Source: an uncultured Gammaproteobacteria bacterium
GTDB lineage: Bacteria; Pseudomonadota; Gammaproteobacteria; JAADHQ01
Length of the DNA: 64,000 bases
Reading direction: 5' to 3'
Assembly: GCA_947258755.1 (NCBI GenBank)
Contig: CAMYJO010000001.1
Location: forward strand, 62,001-126,000
Below, in pieces: positions 52,669-62,549 of this stretch. Position numbers and translations under genes: made by a program. Position 1 is the stretch's first letter. Each line of letters starts with the position of its first letter. The notes beneath the pieces were generated by a model that was not told the DNA's origin, did no database searches, and saw only the letters and a list, made by a program, of their open reading frames with translations.

Positions 52669-55473
52669 CTACATTTCTATAGGCGTTGAATCTATTTCAT
52701 ACGGCCATCCTTTTATTCCTCCGCTCATAGACAGGGCATTGAAATTTCGCTCTCGTAACAGGAATGCCCCAGCCTTACTACGACGACCACTACGACAATA
52801 CACAATATATGTTTGATCCGGATCCAAAGTATGAACATCCCAACGTAGCCTATCCAATGGGATCAGGGGTGCTCCCGGGATCCTGGATTCTTCATATTCC
52901 ATATCATACCGGCAATCGAGCCATTTGGCTTCGCCACTATTTACCATTTCTGCGGCTTGTTCTGGTGTTACCTCTTCAACCAACCCTGGCGTAAGCAGTT
53001 CATCAAAATCCTTTTTATCCAACACTAATAGCTTGCCAGGCGTGGTCATGGTAATCGTGGCATTTCGATATGCGTTTTGTAGTAATGCCTCCTCACCAAA
53101 GGCATCACCAGGCCCAAGTTTTGATACACAACTGGTTTCTCCTGTGAATGGGTCGGTACGCATTACTTCAGCCTCGCCACTATCCACCAGGTAATAACAG
53201 TCACCTTCTTCACCTTCAGTAATTACCGTTTCACCTGCCTGCACATCTTTTGGATACATGCGTTCGAATGCAGTTTTAACGTTTTCCAGAGGTACTTCAT
53301 GAAAAATACTGACTTGTTTAACTAGTGACATACGGTGCTTTAATTCAGGGTCTTTTTCAATGTCATCAGAAAATTGCTGGCTCCACCCGAGTAGCTCATC
53401 AATACTGTTCGCATTGATGCTCACATATTTGATATCGCTAATAGCTCTTGCACGTATGCGATTCGCTGCCCCCATAAATGCAAAACCACCGTCTACATCA
53501 GCAGGTTTTAAATTCCATGTATAACTTTTGTCATTTTTCCCCGGTACCGACCAGGTGCGCTGCGCTTCCAGTTCACCTTCAACTAATATTAGATGATCAT
53601 GCATTTCTTCTGTTTCTTGTATAATAATATCACCTGCTTGAGCAGTACTTACCCCTTTTTGCTCGAGTAAGCTTAACAACTGATCTTTTGATAATGGGCC
53701 AAGTAGCCGTGTGGATCTTAATCGTTTAGCAAGTGCTTCCATAATTTTATCCTCTCCAGCTTTAAATGAGTATTTCTTTTTCATGCTATCAGTCTCTGCC
53801 ATTCGCGCCGGGTATAGCAGTTCTTTCATGGGGTGATCAAGATCTTGACGAATAATATGCTCTTCACCAAATTCATCAAGACAGCCTGATTTTTCCAGTA
53901 CATCCATAACATTGCTACGAGTGACGTAGATAAAGACTTCGTCATCCTTTTCCTGCCTTTTCTTTACCTCGGCTGAAATCAGGGCTACGCCGGGCACGTC
54001 AATATAGGTAATATGATCCGTTCTTAATAATAATATATTGGAATCATCTTCTTCTCCCAGTTTCGCCATGGCTCGTTCTACATGGCGTACTGACCCAAAA
54101 AAAAGATTGCCGTCTATTGTAAATACTGTAACTGGCCTGCCATCACGGGCTGTATGTTTTTCAATGACCATATTTGGTGTCGAGGCATACCAAAGATACA
54201 CCAGCAGAGAAAGCAGTAAGCCTGTAAACACACCCGAATTGAGACCCAATGCCAAAGCAATTATTAATGTACACAAAAAAATCAGTTTCTCTTGCCTTGT
54301 CCTGAGAATTTTCCTGACACCAGATAGATCTATCAGCCCATATCCTACGAGAATCAACGTTCCTGCTACGGCTGCCATCGGTATATAGGCGATAAGCCTG
54401 GATCCGGAAAATACAATCAGGGCAAGAAAAATAGATGCGTACAACGCAGCCATAGGTGTGCGGGCACCTGCATCATAATGGGCTGCGCTCCGATTAAACG
54501 AACCCGAACCGGCAAAGCTTGAGAGAAAGGACGCAACCATATTGGACAGACCCTGGCTTATAATTTCCTGGTTTGTATTTATAATCTGCCCTGACTTCTC
54601 AGCAAGCGAACGTGAAATAACCACGGTCTGCATGAGGCCCAGAAAAGCGATAGCAAAAGCGCTAACAAGTAATTCCTTAATAACATACAACGACTCAAGG
54701 TCAAAAGTAGGTACGGATAAAGGCAAAAGTGATATTGAAAGATAACCGATTAGTTCAATTTGTGTTGTCGCCGGCCCATAGACCATGTTCAGCAATTGGG
54801 CGACGAGCAATCCTGCCAGAACTGCAATCACAAGTGAGTAACGCTTGAAATATTTGCGCGCGACAAGACCGGTCAATACAGTCATACCACCCGTTATCAC
54901 GGCATAGATATTTGCACGTGGAATATCATGCACAAGTTGATATAACTTGATAAAAAATGGTTCGTCCAGATTTGACAAAACCCCTAGAAAGGCACTTCCA
55001 GCCGACACTATAATAATGAGTGCAACAGCAAGCACAATGGCCGAAATCACTGTATGTGAAATGAAGTCCAGAACGGCGCCTAATTTCAGCAGGCCCAGCA
55101 CGAACTGGATTACCCCCACCATCAGTGTAAGAGCGAGCACAAAGCCAATGTAATACTCATTACCAATACTTGCAAAAGGCGCTACAGAGTAAGCTATAAG
55201 AACGCATACTGCAGTATTCGGCCCAGATAGCGTATGCCATGATGAGCCCCATAAAGACGCAATAATCACAGGAAAAATACTCGCGTAAATACCATACTCC
55301 GGTGGCATGCCCGCAAGCGTTGCCAGCGCAATTGCCTGGGGAAGAATCAGAATGGCGCCAATCACTCCAGCTTCCATATCCGGTCGAAAACTATTCTTTT
55401 TTACCGCAGGCAACCATTGTAAAAACGGCAATAAACGATAAAGCGTCATCGTTTTTGTAGACTGATTATTCAT
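52669..55473 (-). CDS. SulP transporter fused to STAS, two cNMP-binding domains and rhodanese
   Basis: This 934-residue protein is a five-part fusion. First comes a SulP anion permease (about 20-430, with GAILILPQAIALATLAGMPP, SGPNTAVCVL, and QGLSNMVASFLSSFAGSGSF) and a STAS domain (about 445-560). Two cyclic-nucleotide-binding domains follow, at about 581-700 and 714-825. The second has a phosphate-cassette-like FGEEALLQNAYRNATITM with Glu and Arg. A rhodanese domain ends the protein (about 838-930, active-loop YCRSGRRSKAG with Cys near 893). The start overlaps the tsdA-like stop (TGATG). Sulfate or another oxyanion is the likely substrate, inferred from SulP and tsdA. The CNB-CNB-rhodanese part occurs separately in other proteobacteria. 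Confidence 0.9.
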   Translation of the reverse strand: MNNQSTKTMTLYRLLPFLQWLPAVKKNSFRPDMEAGVIGAILILPQAIALATLAGMPPEYGIYASIFPVIIASLWGSSWHTLSGPNTAVCVLIAYSVAPFASIGNEYYIGFVLALTLMVGVIQFVLGLLKLGAVLDFISHTVISAIVLAVALIIIVSAGSAFLGVLSNLDEPFFIKLYQLVHDIPRANIYAVITGGMTVLTGLVARKYFKRYSLVIAVLAGLLVAQLLNMVYGPATTQIELIGYLSISLLPLSVPTFDLESLYVIKELLVSAFAIAFLGLMQTVVISRSLAEKSGQIINTNQEIISQGLSNMVASFLSSFAGSGSFNRSAAHYDAGARTPMAALYASIFLALIVFSGSRLIAYIPMAAVAGTLILVGYGLIDLSGVRKILRTRQEKLIFLCTLIIALALGLNSGVFTGLLLSLLVYLWYASTPNMVIEKHTARDGRPVTVFTIDGNLFFGSVRHVERAMAKLGEEDDSNILLLRTDHITYIDVPGVALISAEVKKRQEKDDEVFIYVTRSNVMDVLEKSGCLDEFGEEHIIRQDLDHPMKELLYPARMAETDSMKKKYSFKAGEDKIMEALAKRLRSTRLLGPLSKDQLLSLLEQKGVSTAQAGDIIIQETEEMHDHLILVEGELEAQRTWSVPGKNDKSYTWNLKPADVDGGFAFMGAANRIRARAISDIKYVSINANSIDELLGWSQQFSDDIEKDPELKHRMSLVKQVSIFHEVPLENVKTAFERMYPKDVQAGETVITEGEEGDCYYLVDSGEAEVMRTDPFTGETSCVSKLGPGDAFGEEALLQNAYRNATITMTTPGKLLVLDKKDFDELLTPGLVEEVTPEQAAEMVNSGEAKWLDCRYDMEYEESRIPGAPLIPLDRLRWDVHTLDPDQTYIVYCRSGRRSKAGAFLLRERNFNALSMSGGIKGWPYEIDSTPIEM

Positions 55474-56324
55474 CAGTCAAAAAGACCTTCCAGAATACCT
55501 TTTCTTGGATCCCAGGGACGAATCTGTAAATTAATAAAAGTGGCAAGATCAAGCGCCTCCTGGTCAGTTAAAGACCAGTCCTGACCCAGAGGCATATTAG
55601 CCTTGAGGAAACCGGCGAGAAGATTATTGCGTGCCAGTCCAGCACCCTTGTTGTATGAATCCATTCCCCACACTGGAGGGAAAATATATCCACCGCCTTT
55701 TTTCTTCTGACCTTGCCCGCCAGCGCCATGACAACTTGCGCACTTGGTTTTATATATATCTCCTCCCCGGGTTGGATTTGCATCGTAACCGGTTTTAACC
55801 ACTTGCGGATAACCTCTGCCAGGCAATTCCACCCCAATAGGTACGCCCCTGGATAGAAAGTGAATATAGGAGACCAGGGCCCGCATCTCCGGTGCATCCA
55901 ACGCGGGTGAAAAACCGTTCATACTGAAACGGAAACATTGCTGAATACGTTCCTCCAGTGTATTGCTGCGATCATTCTTGGCCAGGTATGCCGGATACAT
56001 TCCAAAGGCACCCCATAATGGTGCCGAGTTTGCTTTTCGTCCTGAGTCCATGTGGCAATTGGAGCAGGCAAGATTATTGCCCGAATATCTGCGAGCATAT
56101 ATATAGGTCTCAGTGAATATTTTTTTGCCCAGGCGGACATCATCACCGTACTTGTCATTGGGAATTTCGTCATCACTCGGTGGCGTATGATAGCTTGAAT
56201 TACCTTTTAAATGGTCTGACAGTGCACGAGTGTTTTCTGCCGCTAAACAGGTAAATGCAAATGGTATGGATATAAGAATATGTAAAATCGAAGTTACACA
56301 GGAACTTGTTAGAAATCGGGTCAA
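55473..56324 (-). CDS. tsdA: TsdA-like dihaem cytochrome c (thiosulfate dehydrogenase)
   Basis: This 283-residue exported dihaem cytochrome has a signal peptide (cleaved near CLAAEN), haem motifs CSNCH (87-91) and CASCH (195-199), a conserved Cys130 in ERIQQCFRFSMNG, YIFPPVWGMDSYNKGAGL and KANMPLGQDWSLTDQEALDL. This pattern fits TsdA, which oxidises thiosulfate to tetrathionate and has a His/Cys-ligated haem. Cys130 may be that ligand. The start is TTG 56324 with GGGAGG five bases upstream. It is coupled to the SulP fusion. A SoxA-like or other cytochrome role is not excluded. Confidence 0.75.
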   Translation of the reverse strand: MTRFLTSSCVTSILHILISIPFAFTCLAAENTRALSDHLKGNSSYHTPPSDDEIPNDKYGDDVRLGKKIFTETYIYARRYSGNNLACSNCHMDSGRKANSAPLWGAFGMYPAYLAKNDRSNTLEERIQQCFRFSMNGFSPALDAPEMRALVSYIHFLSRGVPIGVELPGRGYPQVVKTGYDANPTRGGDIYKTKCASCHGAGGQGQKKKGGGYIFPPVWGMDSYNKGAGLARNNLLAGFLKANMPLGQDWSLTDQEALDLATFINLQIRPWDPRKGILEGLFD

Positions 56325-57134
56325 TACTGCCTCCCCACTGATAGCATGAGCACATCATATACCAATCGATTTTCGATTATTGTTACAGGTTTTGCCTGTT
56401 TTATTTAAAGGTATGTTCTTTATATTTTTAAAGCAAAGATACTACTGGTTAATTAATTTGGCAAGATATTATTCAGAGCCTCCTCCAATCTGCAAGCAAG
56501 CCTGATCAATTAACGGCATATAAAAACAGGGTCGAACCAAGCTAACAACATGAATGCATAACAAAAAAGCCGAAATTTAGCCATTATTCTTATTTAAACG
56601 CACCTTTCTAATATTAAAATGATTACTTTAAAATCTAAGTCATATTCAAATCTTGACTGGCCCAATTCAAATCCAATTAAGGACAATTGGCTTTTACATT
56701 ACAAGACTCAGTATTGAACACTATGCAAATTACAATGTGTCATATCATAGACCTGGTTGCTCTCTATGTCGGCATTAAAGCTATTAATACAAGTATCGGA
56801 TTGGGCGCTGAATTCGGAAGCGGTAGTGGTTCAAATGATTTTGATGATTAGGGTAAACCGCGAAGTTATTTATGGTATGACAATTTAAGGAATAAGGGCT
56901 CTTTAGATATTACAAAACAACGCTGGCCTCACTTCCCCTTTCCTCATCATTATCCCTTCTCGTTTCCAAATAACAATTTAGGTATTTGTTCACGATTACA
57001 TAGTTAAATAGTTACTGTGAATGAAATACGACTATTAAATACACTAACCCTGTAATAACCGATGACACTTAAGGGAGTATACCCAGGGCATATTGACGAT
57101 AACGGCATTATTCGGAACAACGTAGAGGGAACTT
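56325..57134. other. AT-rich intergenic region
   Basis: About 800 bases with few features. It holds one possible 42-codon frame at 56723-56851 (listed separately), runs of A/T and no clear hairpin or promoter pair. The promoter of the tsdA-like operon (minus) and of the lipoprotein gene (plus) must lie here. Confidence 0.4.
56723..56851 (+). CDS. Possible 42-residue small membrane protein
   Basis: ATG 56723 opens a 42-codon frame with a hydrophobic first part (MQITMCHIIDLVALYVGIKA) and the end GSGSGSNDFDD before TAG. No clear ribosome site precedes it. The amphipathic helix plus Gly/Ser and acidic tail is not what random AT-rich DNA usually gives, but evidence is thin. Confidence 0.25.
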   Translation: MQITMCHIIDLVALYVGIKAINTSIGLGAEFGSGSGSNDFDD

Positions 57135-58010
57135 ATGAAATACTCAAATACAAACATACGTTACTTAGCGCTTTTTTCATCTGCTTTAATCCTTTGCGCA
57201 TGCAGTAACTCAGCGATTAAAGATACAGCAGAGGCCATTGACCCACTGATACCTAAAATCGTTGATCTTCAAAGCCCTGCCTCGACGGTTACATCAACGC
57301 CTGTAACATTAAAGGCAACCTATATGCCTGGCATCTGGCTAGATGACAACCCACAACCGTCGAAAACGCTGGTTTGGTCGAAAAGTGCGCCCAATCAATC
57401 AACCGGAGTGTGGGATGATCGTAAATTCATTACACCCGAATGTGAACCACTCAGTACGCCACAAAATGGCGCTGAGCGTTGTACAGCGAAAATATACGCA
57501 AACACTGATGGTAAATATTACTTCCGCTGGTATTTCGAATCTCCAAGCAGCAACGATGCGCCGATTTCAGCACCAGAACCCGTCGGTTCATATTCTCTGA
57601 ATATACCCCCTCCTCCGCCACCCGAAAGCGGCGACCCCGTCATTTCATCGTTTAACGTCAGCGAACCTATCTGCGCTGATTCGGGAGCGACTCAGGCACA
57701 AGTGAGCTATACATTCGACAAGAAAAACTATAATACCAACAGCGCGGCTGACGTCTGTGTGTTCTTATGGGTTAATGGCAATGTTTATGGCGGTAAGGCG
57801 CTGGCGTGTTGGGGCAATGATGGTTCTGGTGACTATACGTGGAATGAACCTACGTCAGGATCAAAATTTATCGAGCTTAATCAACACTTCGGTGGCTTCG
57901 AAAACCTTCCCGCCACACTCAACTTTGAGTTGGTTCTGAAAAACCCGATATCTCTCGGGCAGTTTGATTCGGAGCAACTCAGTAGAAATCTTACGCTGTG
58001 TGGAAGCTAG
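57135..58010 (+). CDS. Predicted lipoprotein with Pro-rich linker, 291 aa
   Basis: The signal peptide ends at lipobox LCAC (Cys23). An N-terminal Ig-like beta domain (about 40-155) is joined by a Pro-rich run (IPPPPPPESG, about 157-166) to a second beta domain (about 168-290) with Cys residues in PICADSG, ADVCVFLWV and NLTLCGS. It resembles surface lipoproteins of unknown function. GAGGGAAC precedes the ATG. It stands alone. Confidence 0.75.
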   Translation: MKYSNTNIRYLALFSSALILCACSNSAIKDTAEAIDPLIPKIVDLQSPASTVTSTPVTLKATYMPGIWLDDNPQPSKTLVWSKSAPNQSTGVWDDRKFITPECEPLSTPQNGAERCTAKIYANTDGKYYFRWYFESPSSNDAPISAPEPVGSYSLNIPPPPPPESGDPVISSFNVSEPICADSGATQAQVSYTFDKKNYNTNSAADVCVFLWVNGNVYGGKALACWGNDGSGDYTWNEPTSGSKFIELNQHFGGFENLPATLNFELVLKNPISLGQFDSEQLSRNLTLCGS

Positions 58011-58173
58011 GACGCCATGCAAATAAATTTAATGAATCAGGGGCCACTATGGAATTAACGCCGGATTAAATAAGTGTGGCCAGGGCCATATTAATATTTG
58101 AGGCTAGTGGGTATTGTTCGATCATTTTTTAGGCAATTCAAACACCATTGAGCATATATCACCACCCCTCAAT

Positions 58174-58192
58174 CCCCTCCTGGTAGGAGGGG
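58174..58192. repeat. CCCCTCC/GGAGGGG hairpin between convergent genes
   Basis: CCCCTCCT and AGGAGGGG pair with a 3-base loop between two convergent genes. It may be a weak bidirectional terminator or part of a dispersed repeat. There is no T run. Confidence 0.4.
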
Positions 58193-58228
58193 AGGTCCTA
58201 TAGTGCCTATCTGATTTGGCTTTTCACT

Positions 58229-59110
58229 CTAGTCATCGCTGAACAACCTGCGTTTCAACCGAAATAGCGACGAGATGTCTTCCTCGGCATAGCCTTCATC
58301 CATCAAGCGTTGATAATGCAACAGCGTCATTTCCACGATCGGCAGGGCCTTGTCACCGTCGGCCAGTGACTCCATCATAGCCTTGCACAGACCGAGGTCT
58401 TTGTGATGTAAGGCTACCTTGAAACCGGGGTCGAACTGCTGCTGCGTCATAGTAGCACCGCGATGTTGCAGGAACCAGTTAGCGGCCGCACCTCCGCCTA
58501 CCACTTCGATGACCTTTTCCATATCCAGGTCGGCGGCCTCGGCAAAGGCCAGCGCCTCACTGACGGCCTGGTTGATACCGGCCGCCATAATCTGGTTGAC
58601 GGCCTTGGTGGACTGACCGGAACCGGAAGGACCCATATAAACGACACGGGCACTGATGTGTTGCAGTGTCGGGCGGATCTTGTCGAGCACGTCCTCGCTC
58701 CCTCCGACCATCATCGACAGGCTGCCATTGATCGCGCCTTCAACGCCGCCGGAGACCGGTGCATCGAGGAAATGAACACCGATGTCAGAGAGTGTAGCGG
58801 CAAGGTCACGGCTGGTCGTTGCACTGACGGTTGAGGTATCAATAATAATAGTGCCTTTCTGCAGCGTCGGCAGCATGACCTCGATCACCTCACACAAGTC
58901 GTCATCTGCGGACACGCAGGTAAAGATAAGTTGATTGTGCTGTGCCAGTTCGGCCAGCGAGGGAGCCATAGCGACCGTCGGGTTGGCGGCTACAAAAGCC
59001 GCTGCTTTTTCACTACTACGGTTCCAGACCTGTTGCAGACAACCGGCACCGGCGAGCTTGGCCGCCATGGGCTGACCCATCGCACCCAATCCGATAAAGG
59101 CCGTGTTCAT
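58229..59110 (-). CDS. 3-hydroxyisobutyrate dehydrogenase family oxidoreductase
   Basis: This 293-residue NAD(P)-dependent enzyme has the Rossmann motif FIGLGAMGQPMAAKLA, the substrate loop FLDAPVSGGVEGA, and the catalytic Lys in GSGQSTKAVNQIM (about 169). It acts on a beta-hydroxyacid such as tartronate semialdehyde, 3-hydroxyisobutyrate or succinic semialdehyde. The sequence does not settle which. It follows speA on the same strand with a 46-base gap. Confidence 0.93.
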   Translation of the reverse strand: MNTAFIGLGAMGQPMAAKLAGAGCLQQVWNRSSEKAAAFVAANPTVAMAPSLAELAQHNQLIFTCVSADDDLCEVIEVMLPTLQKGTIIIDTSTVSATTSRDLAATLSDIGVHFLDAPVSGGVEGAINGSLSMMVGGSEDVLDKIRPTLQHISARVVYMGPSGSGQSTKAVNQIMAAGINQAVSEALAFAEAADLDMEKVIEVVGGGAAANWFLQHRGATMTQQQFDPGFKVALHHKDLGLCKAMMESLADGDKALPIVEMTLLHYQRLMDEGYAEEDISSLFRLKRRLFSDD

Positions 59111-59155
59111 AGCGCAACCCCCTCAGTAACGCACGTAATTGTTAGCGGTTCGTAT

Positions 59156-61039
59156 TCAGTCTTCAAGATAGGTATACCCACGCAGTCCGGCCTCGAGCTC
59201 GGCCATAAAAATATTGCGCATATTATCCGCCAGTTGCGCGCCATCTATTTTCTGTTGATAAACTTCCAGCAATTTCTCGGTATCAAAATGCACATAGCGC
59301 AAGACATCCTCGACTGCATCGCCCTGCTCATCTCGCGCCAACTGATAACTACCGTCTTCATTCATACTGACATTGACCGAGTCGGTATCACCGAACAAGT
59401 TATGCATATCGCCAAGGATTTCCTGATAGGCACCAAGCATAAAAAAGCCGATAATATAATCTTCGCCGGCATGTAGCGCATGCAGTGGCAGCGAACTCTC
59501 AATGCCTTCACTGTCGACATAGGCATCGACACGGCCATCGGAATCACAGGTCAGGTCCTGTATCAGGGCACGTCGCTGTGGGCGCTCATCCAGTCGGTGC
59601 AAGGGCATAACCGGAAAGATCTGCTGGATGGCCCAGACATCCGGCATGGACTGAAACAGGGAAAAATTGCAGAAATATTTATCGGCCAGCTTTTCATTCA
59701 GCTCATCCAGTAATTCACGGTGTGCGCGTACTGTCGGTTGTAACAGGTCACGCACCTGTCGGCAGGTCGCATAATAAAGCTGCTCGGCCCGTGCGCGTTG
59801 CTGGATCGATAGCATGCCATGAATGTATTTCTCCTGTGCTTCCTGCAGTGCATTAAAGGCATTGTGATAGGTTTCAAGTACAGAATACTGCTCCAGGTTT
59901 TGTAGGCCCTCGACCAGGTCAAGCAGGATGCTGGACTCATTATCGTCGTCTTTAACCTGTAGTTGCTCTTCCGGCAGTGCTTCGGCATCGATCACATTGG
60001 TAATCAATACCGCATGATGCGCCGTCAACGCGCGTCCGGACTCGGAGATGATGTCCGGTTGCGGCAGGTTTTCCTGCACACAGATATCGCTGACGGTATG
60101 CACAATATTATTAGCATACTCCTGCAGGCTATAATTCATCGAACAGAAACTGCGCGATCGCGTGCCCTCGTAGTCGACGCCAAGGCCGCCGCCGACATCC
60201 AGACAACGAATACCCACCCCCATATCATACAACTCGGCGTAGTAGCGACAGGCCTCACGCATGCCTCGGCGTATGTCCTGGATATTGGAGATTTGTGAGC
60301 CCATATGAAAATGCAATAGTTGCAGGCAATCGAGCATGTCATGTTCCTGCAGCTGTTCGACCATGTCGAGCAACTGCCTGGTCTGCAAACCAAACTTGGA
60401 TTTATCACCGCCGGTGTTCTGCCATTTACCACTGCCCAGCGAGGACAGTCTGACACGTACACCCAGGCTGGGACGAATACCGAGGTCACCGCTCTCGCGA
60501 ATGATGTGCTCGAGCTCGGATAACTTTTCCACGACAATGAATACCCGTAGACCCAACGCCTGACCTATCAGCGCCAGACGAATATATTCACGGTCCTTGT
60601 AACCATTACAGATCACCACCGCGCCGCTATCCGACTCGGCCAGCACCGCCATCAGTTCCGGCTTACTGCCCGCCTCGAGACCAACCACCGATGTGTCCTC
60701 AGACAGGATTGCATCAATGACACTTTTTTGCTGGTTGACCTTGATCGGATAGACGGCCGTGTATTGACCCTGATAATCATAATCCTGCATGGCGTTGTCG
60801 AATGCCGTGCACAGGCTGCTGACGCGATGACGAATGATATCGCTGAAACGGACCAGCACCGGCAGTGACAGGCCAGCCTCGGCAATTTCCCGACTCAGTT
60901 CATGCAGATTAACTTGCGACGATGCATCCGGATCAGTCCTGGCGATTACCTGGCCTTCGTCGTTGATATCAAAATAGCCACCACCCCAGTATTCTATATT
61001 ATAGGTTTTACGTGCCCTATCGCGATCCCAGTCTTGCAT
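59156..61039 (-). CDS. speA: Biosynthetic arginine decarboxylase
   Basis: This 627-residue PLP enzyme makes agmatine from arginine, the first step of a putrescine/spermidine route. PLP Lys is in YPIKVNQQKSV (about 100), with GLEAGSKPEL, HMGSQI, DVGGGLGVDYEGTR and SESGRALTAHHAV. The length is typical. ATG 61039 (MQDWDRDRARKTYNIEYWGG) fits the family start. The frame stays open to a GTG at 61081. It diverges from speE, so the gap 61040-61197 holds both promoters. Confidence 0.96.
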   Translation of the reverse strand: MQDWDRDRARKTYNIEYWGGGYFDINDEGQVIARTDPDASSQVNLHELSREIAEAGLSLPVLVRFSDIIRHRVSSLCTAFDNAMQDYDYQGQYTAVYPIKVNQQKSVIDAILSEDTSVVGLEAGSKPELMAVLAESDSGAVVICNGYKDREYIRLALIGQALGLRVFIVVEKLSELEHIIRESGDLGIRPSLGVRVRLSSLGSGKWQNTGGDKSKFGLQTRQLLDMVEQLQEHDMLDCLQLLHFHMGSQISNIQDIRRGMREACRYYAELYDMGVGIRCLDVGGGLGVDYEGTRSRSFCSMNYSLQEYANNIVHTVSDICVQENLPQPDIISESGRALTAHHAVLITNVIDAEALPEEQLQVKDDDNESSILLDLVEGLQNLEQYSVLETYHNAFNALQEAQEKYIHGMLSIQQRARAEQLYYATCRQVRDLLQPTVRAHRELLDELNEKLADKYFCNFSLFQSMPDVWAIQQIFPVMPLHRLDERPQRRALIQDLTCDSDGRVDAYVDSEGIESSLPLHALHAGEDYIIGFFMLGAYQEILGDMHNLFGDTDSVNVSMNEDGSYQLARDEQGDAVEDVLRYVHFDTEKLLEVYQQKIDGAQLADNMRNIFMAELEAGLRGYTYLED

Positions 61040-61197
61040 ATGTCGGCCTGTGCGCTTCCCGTGTGGTCGATTATCTGCCACAAGCCTAGCACTTTACAAT
61101 CCCCTGTGCGAAGTTATTGGCCTGACATCGATAGTTGCCTACCTGGCTATAGGGCTTTAAAATCGGCCCTCAATCCTACAAATTAGAGATCACTGCA

Positions 61198-62058
61198 ATG
61201 CACCTGAACGAGCAATGGTTTACCGAGATCCTCGACAACAGCGGCACGGCCTTTTCCCTGAAAATCCATAGCCGCCTGCATGTCGAGAAAACTCCATACC
61301 AGCAGATCGAGATCTATGACACTGAACAGTTCGGTAAACTGATGGCCATCGATGGCTGTACGATGCTGACGACGCGCGACAATTTTCTATACCACGAAAT
61401 GATGAGCCATCCGGTACTGTACACCCATCAGCGACCTGCCCATGTCGTCATCATCGGCGGCGGTGATTGCGGCACGCTACAGGCCGTACTACAACACGCG
61501 GAGGTCGAACAGGCCTGGCAGATCGATATCGATGAACGCGTTACACGCCTGTCGGAACAATACTTTCCTGAGTTGTGCACGAGTAATAATGACCCCCGCG
61601 CCGAACTGTTGTTCGCCGATGGCATCCAGTGGATCAAGGATGCCGATGAAAACAGCATCGATGTCATTATCGTCGACAGCACCGACCCGGTCGGCCCGGC
61701 CGAAGGCCTGTTCAGTGAAGCTTTCTACCGCGACTGTCTGCGCGCCCTGAAAGTAGACGGCGTGTTTGTGCAACAAAGTGAATCACCTTTACTGCACATG
61801 GACATCATCAAGCCCATGCACGCTACCATGCGCAAGGCCGGCTTCAATCATACACGCACACTGACCTTCCCGCAGTGCATCTATCCATCAGGCTGGTGGA
61901 GCTGCACGTTGGCGAGCCAGCAAAACACGCTGGATCAAATACGCACTGATGACATCAATGCGCGAGACTTTGAAACACAATACTACAATGCAGAAATACA
62001 TCATGCGGCGATGGCCTTGCCGGAGTTCATGAAAAAACAACTGAGCCAGGAAAAATAA
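61198..62058 (+). CDS. speE: Spermidine synthase
   Basis: This 286-residue aminopropyltransferase makes spermidine from putrescine and decarboxylated SAM. It has VEKTPYQQIEIYDTEQFGKL, the nucleotide motif GGGDCGTLQAVL (with Cys where GGGDGG is usual), IDERV, FADGIQWI and the catalytic Asp in VDSTDPVGPAEGLF. Length normal. Divergent from speA, with which it forms a polyamine module. No ornithine decarboxylase gene or agmatinase is seen in the window. Confidence 0.95.
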   Translation: MHLNEQWFTEILDNSGTAFSLKIHSRLHVEKTPYQQIEIYDTEQFGKLMAIDGCTMLTTRDNFLYHEMMSHPVLYTHQRPAHVVIIGGGDCGTLQAVLQHAEVEQAWQIDIDERVTRLSEQYFPELCTSNNDPRAELLFADGIQWIKDADENSIDVIIVDSTDPVGPAEGLFSEAFYRDCLRALKVDGVFVQQSESPLLHMDIIKPMHATMRKAGFNHTRTLTFPQCIYPSGWWSCTLASQQNTLDQIRTDDINARDFETQYYNAEIHHAAMALPEFMKKQLSQEK

Positions 62059-62199
62059 CCGGATTACATGACAGCCGTCTTCGTGAAGACAAAGGACCAT
62101 TCGTTTGACGAAAAAACAGGCCCTTGTGGCTTACGCGACGTGCGATCACTCGGCCTTCCTATCCAGATCATCAAGCGGGACGTGTGCTTCGATTAACAG

Positions 62200-62225
62200 A
62201 TGGCTTCGCTATGCTCGCAATGACA
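62200..62225. repeat. Fragment of a TGTCATTGCGAG-type repeat
   Basis: GCTTCGCTATGCTCGCAATG followed by ACA is the inverted end of the dispersed repeat also seen at 37284. The rest of 62059-62549 shows no gene. AT-rich sequence near 62400-62480 probably holds the next promoter. Confidence 0.5.
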
Positions 62226-62549
62226 TATCGACCCATACTTTGTTTGCCGGTCTTGCTGATGGCTGACACCGGTGAAAACAGACGTATAGAATTCCATAAT
62301 TTGTCTCTTATCCCATATATTTATCATGGTATACTCTATATTACCACTGTCGATTCTGTCAGTTGAACACCAAGGATATATACTTACTCATTGAAATAAT
62401 TGAATAAATACACTGTTATGTGTCTGTAGAACCATGAGTGCATGTATAAATGTTAAATATAAATAACACTTGATAGTTATTGTTGACTTATCCCTCAAGG
62501 TCTTTTAACCTGAAAAAAAGTTGATAAAAGTGATTCGGGGAGACCTCCA

